Assembly (NCBI RefSeq): GCF_003298775.1
Contig: NZ_QNTQ01000015.1
Coordinates: forward strand, 62,001 to 126,000
Origin: Rhodosalinus halophilus
Lineage (GTDB): Bacteria > Pseudomonadota > Alphaproteobacteria > Rhodobacterales > Rhodobacteraceae
Length of the DNA stretch: 64,000 bases
Direction of reading: 5' to 3'
Positions 58,511 through 64,000 of this stretch are shown here, piece by piece. Every line of letters starts with the position of its first letter. Position 1 is the first letter of the stretch. A program made the position numbers and the translations under genes. The notes under the pieces were generated by a model. The model saw only the letters and a list, made by a program, of their open reading frames with translations, did no database searches and had not been told where the DNA came from.

Positions 58511-59309
58511 ACCCGGCCCGCCCGGGATACGCTGCGAGGGGATCGCCAAGCGCTTCGAGGGGCCGGCCGGCACGCTCGAGGCGGTCGCGCCGCTCGACCT
58601 CGACTTCGCGGGCGGCCGCACCACGGCGCTCGTCGGGCCGTCGGGCTGCGGCAAGTCCACGCTCCTGCGGATGATCGCGGGGCTCGAGGCGCCCAGCGCG
58701 GGCACCGTGCGGATCGGCGGCGAGACGCCGGCCGAAGTGCGGACGCGCGCGGGGCTCGCGGTGGGGTTCCAGGATCCATCGTTGCTGCCCTGGCGCACGG
58801 TGCAGGGCAACGTGGCGCTCGCGCTGAAGCTCGCGCGCCGCCGCGCCGACCCGAAGGCCATCGAGCGGCTTCTCACGCTGGTCGGGCTGGAAGGTTTCGG
58901 CACGACGCGGCCCGGCGCGCTCTCTGGCGGGATGCGCCAGCGGGCGGCGATCGCGCGGTGCCTGGTGACCGAGCCCGAGCTTCTGCTGCTCGACGAACCC
59001 TTCGGCGCGGTGGACGAGCTCACGCGCCGACAGCTCGCGCACGATCTGCCCCGACTCTGGGAGGCGCGCGGGACGACCACGCTTTTCGTCACCCATTCCG
59101 TCACGGAGGCGGTGCTGATTTCCGACCGCGTCCTCGTGCTCTCGCCGCGTCCCGCGCGCGTGGTGGCGGATATCCCCGTCACGCTCGAGCGCCCGCGCGC
59201 CGAGGGGGTGGAGCTGACACCGGCCTTCGCCGAACTGGCCGAAGCCGTTTCCGCCGCGCTCGCCCGCGGCGCCGCCGAGGCGGGGCCGAAAGGCCTGGCC
59301 GCGCAATGA
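58500..59309 (+). CDS. ABC transporter ATP-binding protein, nitrate/sulfonate/thiamine-precursor type
   Basis: The 269-residue ATPase carries Walker A GPSGCGKSTLLRM, Q-loop VGFQDPSLLPWRTV, signature LSGGMRQRAAIARCL, Walker B LLLLDEPFGAVDELTR and the H-loop THSVTEA. It belongs to the SsuB/TauB/ThiZ branch. GGAGGT precedes the ATG, which lies inside the binding-protein gene. Confidence 0.93.
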   Translation: MPAEPGPPGIRCEGIAKRFEGPAGTLEAVAPLDLDFAGGRTTALVGPSGCGKSTLLRMIAGLEAPSAGTVRIGGETPAEVRTRAGLAVGFQDPSLLPWRTVQGNVALALKLARRRADPKAIERLLTLVGLEGFGTTRPGALSGGMRQRAAIARCLVTEPELLLLDEPFGAVDELTRRQLAHDLPRLWEARGTTTLFVTHSVTEAVLISDRVLVLSPRPARVVADIPVTLERPRAEGVELTPAFAELAEAVSAALARGAAEAGPKGLAAQ

Positions 59310-59400
59310 GGCGGCGCGCGTCCGCGACGGGCCGCGCGCGCCTCCGGGATTGTCGCCGCGCAGCAGGTGCGCCGGGGCCGCCCGGCGCAGGGCGGTGGCG

Positions 59401-60984
59401 GTGAGCACGGCGGAAAGCCTTCCGGCATTGCGCCGCCTGCCCGCGCTCGGCGCGCCGTTCGCCGCGGGGCTGGTGCTGATCCTTCTCTGGGAGGGGCTGG
59501 CGCGGCTGCCGGGCGCCGAGGTGCTGCTGGCGGGGCCTTGGGACGTGGCGCTCTGGTTGCGCGAGAACGCGGGCCTGATGGGCCGCGCGCTGGCCGTCAC
59601 CGGCGCGGAAGCGGCGGCGGGCTTCGTCCTGGGCAATCTTGCGGCCGTGGCGCTGGCGCTGCTCGCCTTCGCCCTGCCGCGCGCCGAGCGGCTGATCGCG
59701 GCGCTGGCGCTGCTGGTTTTCTGCCTGCCGCTGGTGGCGACGGGACCGATTCTGCGGGTGCTCTACGGCCCGGGCCCCGGGCCGCAGATCACGCTCGCCG
59801 CGCTCGCCGTCTATTACACGACCTTCGTGCCGCTTCTGGTGGGACTTCGGGCCGCGCCGGCCACCTGGTTCGACATGGTGGCGAGCTACGGCCGGGGTCA
59901 TGTGGCGGCGCTGATCCATGTCCGTCTCTTCGCCGCGCTGCCCTATCTGGTCGCGGGCCTCCAGATCGCCGCGCCGGCGGCCTTCCTCGGCGCGATGGTG
60001 GGCGAGTTCACCGGGGCGGAGCGGGGGATGGGGGTGCTCACCATCCGCGCGCTGCGCGCCCTCGACGTCGAGGCGACCTGGGCGCTCGCCACGGTCGCGG
60101 CCCTGGTGTCGATCGCCGTCTATGCAGCGATCGGCCGGGCCGGCCGGCGGCTTCTGAACGCGCCGCCGCCCGTGCTGCTCGCGCCGCCCTCGGCCGCGCG
60201 CGGGCCGTCGCCCGGAAGGCTGCTTCTGCGCGCGGGGCTCGCCGGGGCCGTGGCGCTGGCGCTCTGGTGGGGCGCGATGGAGGCTTTCGACCTCAACCGC
60301 TTCTTCGCCAAGCGGCCGGGGGACGTCTGGGCCTTTCTCGTCACGCGGCCGGAAGCCGGCGCGCATCGCGCAGAACTCTTCGGCGCGCTGGGCGAGACGC
60401 TGGCGCTGGCGGTGCCCGGCTATCTCGCCGGGCTCGCGCTGGGCGCCGCGCTGGCCGTCGGCCTCACCCTCGCGCCGCGCGCGGCCAGCCTGGCGATGCC
60501 GGTTGCGGTGACGCTGCGCGCGGTGCCGATCGTGACCACCGCGCCGCTCATCGTCCTTCTCATGGGGCGCGGCCCGGCGGGCACCATCGCGCTTGTCGCC
60601 GTCATGATCTTCTTTCCGGTCTTCGTGGCCTGCCTGCACGGCCTCGCCCGCGCGCCGGGGCAGGTGCTGGACGTCTTCGACAGCTACGCGGCCGGGCCTG
60701 TGCAGCGCCTCCTGCACGCGCAGCTTCCCGCGATGCTGCCGGCCTTTTTCGCCTCTGCGCGCATGTCGCTGCCCGCCGCGATGCTGGCTGTGACGGTGGT
60801 GGAGTGGCTGGCCACGGGCCGCGGGGTGGGCGCGCTGATGGCGCTTTCGGCCTCGCTGTCGGACTACGCGATGCTGTGGAGCGCGGTGGTGGTCGTCGCG
60901 CTGGCCACGGTCGCGGGTCATGCGCTGCTCGGTGCGGCCGAGGGCCGCGTGCTGGCGCGCTACGCGGGCGAGCAACTGCGATGA
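59401..60984 (+). CDS. ABC transporter permease with two fused membrane domains
   Basis: The 527-residue protein has two SsuC-like permease units in tandem, each of about six helices. The first (about 15-260) has ALRRLPALGAPFAAGLVLILL and the docking region FDMVASYGRGHVAALIHVRLFAALPYL. The second (about 285-520) has VTLRAVPIVTTAPLIVLLMGRG and VLDVFDSYAAGPVQRLLHAQLPAMLP. Normally one such unit of about 260 residues dimerises, so the importer would need a single copy of this subunit. The start is taken as GTG 59401, since upstream codons are Arg-rich and unlike membrane protein. Overlaps the glycosyltransferase start. Confidence 0.88.
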   Translation: MSTAESLPALRRLPALGAPFAAGLVLILLWEGLARLPGAEVLLAGPWDVALWLRENAGLMGRALAVTGAEAAAGFVLGNLAAVALALLAFALPRAERLIAALALLVFCLPLVATGPILRVLYGPGPGPQITLAALAVYYTTFVPLLVGLRAAPATWFDMVASYGRGHVAALIHVRLFAALPYLVAGLQIAAPAAFLGAMVGEFTGAERGMGVLTIRALRALDVEATWALATVAALVSIAVYAAIGRAGRRLLNAPPPVLLAPPSAARGPSPGRLLLRAGLAGAVALALWWGAMEAFDLNRFFAKRPGDVWAFLVTRPEAGAHRAELFGALGETLALAVPGYLAGLALGAALAVGLTLAPRAASLAMPVAVTLRAVPIVTTAPLIVLLMGRGPAGTIALVAVMIFFPVFVACLHGLARAPGQVLDVFDSYAAGPVQRLLHAQLPAMLPAFFASARMSLPAAMLAVTVVEWLATGRGVGALMALSASLSDYAMLWSAVVVVALATVAGHALLGAAEGRVLARYAGEQLR

Positions 60985-62033
60985 CGCGCGTGCCCGCCGC
61001 CTTCGCCATTCCGGGCGACATCGCGACCGTCACCGGCGGCTTCATCTACGAGCGGCGGTTGCTCGAGGGGCTGCGCGCCGAGGGGCGCGAGGTCGCGCAC
61101 CTGCGGCTCGGCGCAGGCTTTCCGGAGCCCACGCCCGCGGAGATGGCCGACGCGGTCGCCCAGATGGCCGCCGTTGCGCCCGATGTGCCGCTCATCGTCG
61201 ACGGGCTGGTGTTCGGCGCGGTGGAGACGGCCGGTCTGTCCACGGTGCGCGCGCCGGTCGTCGCGATGATCCATCATCCGCTGGCGCTCGAGGCGGGACT
61301 CGACGCGGCGCGGCGCCGACTGCTCTTCGCGCGCGAGCGCGACAACCTGGCGCTGGCCGCGCATGTCGTCGTCAACAGCGCTCACACGGCCGAGGTTCTG
61401 GTGCGCGACTACGGCGTGCCGCCGGTGCGGATCTCGCAGGCGCCGCCGGGGGTGGACCGGCCCGACGGGCCTGCCGTGCCGTCCGTGCCGCCCCTCGTTC
61501 TCTCGGTCGGCATCCGGCATCCGCGCAAGGGCCACGACGTGCTGCTCCAGGCGCTGGTGCGGATCGGCGATCTCGACTGGCAGGCGGTGGTCGTGGGCAG
61601 CGACTATCACGCCGGGCACGCCGCCGAACTCGACGCGCTGCGCAGGGCGCTGGGCCTCGAGGCGCGGGTGCAGTTCGCCGGGCTGGTGCCCGAGGCCGAG
61701 CTTGGCCGCCTCTACCGCGCGGCCACCGTCTTCGCCCTGGCCTCGCGCTATGAGGGCTACGGCATGGCCTTCGCCGAGGCGCTGGTTCACGGCCTGCCGG
61801 TCGTCGCCTGCCGCGCCGGCGCCGTGCCCGACACCGTGCCGGAAACCGCAGGCCTTCTGGTGCCGCCCGAGGATCCGGGCGCCTTCGCCGCCGCCCTGCG
61901 CGCCCTGATCGAGGACGAAGGGCGTCGCGCCACCTTCGCCCGCGGGGCGGCGCAGGCGGGCGCCAGGCTGCCGCATTGGTCCGACACGGTGGCGGTGATG
62001 AGCGCCGTGCTCGACCGCCTGGCGGCCCGCTGA
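60981..62033 (+). CDS. Glycosyltransferase family 4 protein
   Basis: The 350-residue GT-B enzyme has an N-terminal acceptor domain with IATVTGGFIYERRLLEGLRAEG and MIHHPLALEAG. The donor domain has LVLSVGIRHPRKGHDVLLQAL, VQFAGLVPEAELGRLYRAAT and the nucleotide-sugar site SRYEGYGMAFAEALVHGLPVVACRAGAVPDTV with the EX7E-type pair. It starts in the stop of the fused permease gene, an unusual partner for an importer. The acceptor is unknown. It converges on the IclR gene with 4 bases between the stops. Confidence 0.9.
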   Translation: MTRVPAAFAIPGDIATVTGGFIYERRLLEGLRAEGREVAHLRLGAGFPEPTPAEMADAVAQMAAVAPDVPLIVDGLVFGAVETAGLSTVRAPVVAMIHHPLALEAGLDAARRRLLFARERDNLALAAHVVVNSAHTAEVLVRDYGVPPVRISQAPPGVDRPDGPAVPSVPPLVLSVGIRHPRKGHDVLLQALVRIGDLDWQAVVVGSDYHAGHAAELDALRRALGLEARVQFAGLVPEAELGRLYRAATVFALASRYEGYGMAFAEALVHGLPVVACRAGAVPDTVPETAGLLVPPEDPGAFAAALRALIEDEGRRATFARGAAQAGARLPHWSDTVAVMSAVLDRLAAR

Positions 62034-62037
62034 CCCC

Positions 62038-62808
62038 TCAGAGCAGCCCGCGGAGCGCGGCCGCGCATTTCTGCAGCGTCGCCTCGACCTGCTCGGGAAA
62101 GCCCGGCTCGGTGTAGAGCGCGCTTTCGGAGGAATGCCCGATCGCCGCGAGTTCGCCCCCGTCGCAGCGGAAGCCCAGCGACGTGGCCGTTACGCCCGGC
62201 TCGAACTCCCCTGACGCGCGCACCGGCGTGCCCGCCGGGACGGCACCGATCAGCTGCGCGAGCCGCCCGCGGTCGGTGACGCTGCGCTCGGTCCAGGCGG
62301 TGAGCGGTGCTTCGGCGATCAGCGCCGCGCGGGTGGCTGGCTCCTCGACCGTGAGCAGGGCCCGCCCCAGCGAGGTGGAGAGCAGCGGCAGGCGGCTGCC
62401 CACGGTGAATCCCAGCCGCGGCATGACGCCCTCGCTGCCGGCATGGGCGACGTAGATCGCGTCGAAGCCGTCGCGCATCGCCAGCATCAGCGGCTGTCCC
62501 AGCTGCGTGGCGAAGCCCTCGAGCACCGGCTGCACGGCGAGGCCGAAGCGCCGGCCCTGAAGGAATCCGCCGGCCAGGACGAGGATCCGCGGCGAGAGCG
62601 AATAGCTGCGCCCCCTCTGGCGGACGTAGCCCAGACGCACCAGCGTCAGCACCAGCCGCCGCGCCACGGCACGGTCGAGGTCGCAGCGTCGCGCGATCTC
62701 GGGGATCGTGAGGGTGACGGAGGTCGCGTCGAAGCACTTCAGCACCGCGAGCCCCTTGGCGAAGGTCAGCGAGGTGTCGGAAAGCTGGATCTCGGGTGTC
62801 TCTGGCAT
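62038..62808 (-). CDS. IclR-family transcriptional regulator
   Basis: 256 residues. The winged-helix domain (about 15-75) has FAKGLAVLKCFDA, TIPEIARRCDLDRAVARRLVLTLVRLGYV. The C-terminal effector domain (about 90-250) has LMLAMRDGFDAIYVAHAG, LPLLSTSLGRALL and a conserved GVTATSLGFRC stretch. PcaR/PobR-like members respond to aromatic acids. Divergent from the Rieske oxygenase gene, with a perfect palindrome in the gap, so it probably controls that gene and perhaps itself. Confidence 0.94.
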   Translation of the reverse strand: MPETPEIQLSDTSLTFAKGLAVLKCFDATSVTLTIPEIARRCDLDRAVARRLVLTLVRLGYVRQRGRSYSLSPRILVLAGGFLQGRRFGLAVQPVLEGFATQLGQPLMLAMRDGFDAIYVAHAGSEGVMPRLGFTVGSRLPLLSTSLGRALLTVEEPATRAALIAEAPLTAWTERSVTDRGRLAQLIGAVPAGTPVRASGEFEPGVTATSLGFRCDGGELAAIGHSSESALYTEPGFPEQVEATLQKCAAALRGLL

Positions 62809-62879
62809 GTCGGCCTGTCCTGCCTCTGCTTGACACTCTAGCGCGGCCGGACCTAGCCTTGAAGCACTATGAATTTTTT

Positions 62880-62894
62880 GTGCGATTATCGCAC
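62880..62894. promoter_or_regulatory. Perfect 15-bp palindrome, candidate IclR operator
   Basis: GTGCGATTATCGCAC: 7-bp arms around a central T. It lies 26 bases before the oxygenase ATG and 72 bases from the iclR start. A TTGACA hexamer at 62830-62835 could be a rightward -35, but no good -10 pairs with it. Confidence 0.65.
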
Positions 62895-62920
62895 GTTGCA
62901 GGAGGCGAGGGGCACGGGAA

Positions 62921-64000
62921 ATGATCAGTCAGGAGCTCAACGACAGGATCACGCGGGTCGAGGACGGAACCGGGGCGGGCGCGGTGCTCCGCCTCTACTG
63001 GCAGCCCGCCGCGCTCTCCGAGGAACTGGATACCGCGCGGCCCGTGGTGCCGGTGCGCCTGATGGGCGAGGATCTGGTGCTCTTCCGCGACAACTCGGGC
63101 GAACTCGGCCTGATCGGCCGGCACTGCCCGCACCGTGGCGCCGACCTCTGCTACGGCCGGCGCGAGGATGGCGGCCTGCGGTGCCCCTTCCACGGCTGGC
63201 ACTTCGACCGCACGGGGCAATGCGTCGAGACGCCGGGCGAGCCGGACGGCTCGCGGCTGGCCGAGAACATCCGCACGACGGCCTATCCGGTGGTCGAGAA
63301 GAACGGCATCGTCTGGGCCTACATGGGGCCGGGCGAGCCGCCCGCCTTCCCCGATCTCGACTGCTTCCGCGCGCCCGAAAGCCACGTCTTCGCCTTCAAG
63401 GGGCTGTGGGAATGCAACTGGCTGCAGGCCATGGAGGTGGGTATCGACCCGGTGCACGCCTCCTTCCTGCACCGCTTCCTGCAGGACGAGGACCCGGCAG
63501 AGAGCTACGGCAAGCAGTTCCGCGACAAGGCGGGGCAGACCGACATGCCGATGACCCAGCTCCTGCGCGAATACCCCCGCCCCGAGATCCGCGTGGAAGA
63601 GACGGAGTATGGCCTGCGGCTCATCGCGCTGCGGCACATGGAGGACGGGCGCAGCCACGTGCGGGTCACGAACCAGGTCTTCCCCGAGGCGATCTGCATC
63701 CCGATCTCCAACGAGATGACGATCACGCAATGGCATGTACCCATCGATGACACCCATTGCTACTGGTATTCGATGTTCACCAGTTTCGGGAATCCTGTGA
63801 ACAAGAGTCTGATGCGCGAGCAGCGGCTGAAGGAGCATCGCCTGCCCGACTACGCGCCGCTCAAGAACCGGCGCAACAACTACGGTTACGACCCCGACGA
63901 ACAGGCGCGCGAGACCTACACGGGCATGGGCCTCGACATCAACGTGCACGACCAGTGGGCGGTCGAGAGCATGGGCGCGATCCAGGACCGCACCAAGGAG
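62921..64000 (+). CDS. Rieske oxygenase, phthalate-4,5-dioxygenase-like (3' end outside window)
   Basis: The first 360 codons are present and the frame is open at the right edge. The N-terminal Rieske domain has C69-H71 (HCPHRG) and C88-H91 (CPFHGWHF). The catalytic domain has bridging D176 and iron ligands H179 and H184 in MEVGIDPVHASFLHRF. The wording of these motifs and the long catalytic part without a beta-subunit gene in view fit the alpha-only (alpha3) class of phthalate or vanillate-type oxygenases. The ATG at 62921 follows CAGGAGGCGAGG; an upstream ATG in another frame at 62869 is not the start. Controlled in all likelihood by the divergent IclR gene. A reductase gene would be expected downstream. 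Confidence 0.92.
   Translation, partial: MISQELNDRITRVEDGTGAGAVLRLYWQPAALSEELDTARPVVPVRLMGEDLVLFRDNSGELGLIGRHCPHRGADLCYGRREDGGLRCPFHGWHFDRTGQCVETPGEPDGSRLAENIRTTAYPVVEKNGIVWAYMGPGEPPAFPDLDCFRAPESHVFAFKGLWECNWLQAMEVGIDPVHASFLHRFLQDEDPAESYGKQFRDKAGQTDMPMTQLLREYPRPEIRVEETEYGLRLIALRHMEDGRSHVRVTNQVFPEAICIPISNEMTITQWHVPIDDTHCYWYSMFTSFGNPVNKSLMREQRLKEHRLPDYAPLKNRRNNYGYDPDEQARETYTGMGLDINVHDQWAVESMGAIQDRTKE

Overview
The window is very G+C-rich (roughly 70 % by eye) and densely coded on both strands, with many stop/start overlaps of the ATGA type. Gene content points to an alphaproteobacterium of the Rhodobacteraceae (Roseobacter/Paracoccus) kind: a TRAP transporter, glpX next to recJ, a mosaic of short catabolic operons, a beta-oxidation operon with acetyl-CoA hydrolase, OpgG/OpgH glucan genes, and a short intergenic element I associate with that family. 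No IS element, prophage, CRISPR array or plasmid function was seen. Taxonomy and all family names come from reading the translated sequence; no database search was run.

Layout. (1) 0.2-6.2 kb: a secreted-protein locus. Two paralogous beta-rich secreted proteins and a 542-residue Ig-like periplasmic protein are divergent, across a 595-bp gap, from a secretin with three N1-like repeats and a small lipoprotein (possible pilotin). No usher, pilin peptidase or secretion ATPase is visible. I regard this as the best candidate for an undescribed system. (2) 6.3-18.7 kb: malate synthase G, an AI-2E/PerM-type permease, a CNNM/CorC-type protein, then the four-gene operon fadE-like, thiolase, FadJ-like, acetyl-CoA hydrolase/transferase. 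(3) 18.9-21.9 kb: tRNA-Glu, recJ, glpX. (4) 22-36.4 kb: a catabolic island. A TRAP transporter, a cytochrome P450, a MarR regulator, a ferredoxin-type reductase, a two-subunit Rieske oxygenase, a CoA ligase, a degenerate thiolase, an OB-fold/SDR fusion, a cyclase-type hydrolase, an SDR and a flavin reductase lie together. The same palindrome occurs in the marR/reductase gap and in the TRAP/P450 gap, so one MarR protein probably controls uptake and breakdown.

(5) 36.5-41 kb: D-aminoacyl-tRNA deacylase, Hsp20, a zinc-ribbon membrane protein paired with an SPFH/GYF_2 protein (like Bacillus YdjG/YdjI), and a quinone-reductase-like dehydrogenase. (6) 41.2-46.8 kb: a spermidine/putrescine-type ABC importer followed by an amidohydrolase. 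(7) 46.9-57.4 kb: lytic transglycosylase, PLP decarboxylase, COQ8-like ABC1 kinase, OpgH and OpgG/D-like glucan genes, cytochrome b561, and a coupled CDP-alcohol phosphatidyltransferase/sulfatase-fold pair. (8) 57.5-62 kb: an NMT1-type ABC importer with a fused double permease, coupled to a GT4 glycosyltransferase. (9) 62-64 kb: an IclR regulator divergent from a phthalate-dioxygenase-like Rieske oxygenase that runs off the window, with a perfect palindrome between them.

Chains of overlapping palindromes occur at 28078-28150 and 46812-46880, and a related hairpin-rich stretch at 34027-34118. A shorter family-type element occurs at 35642-35708 and 38729-38757.
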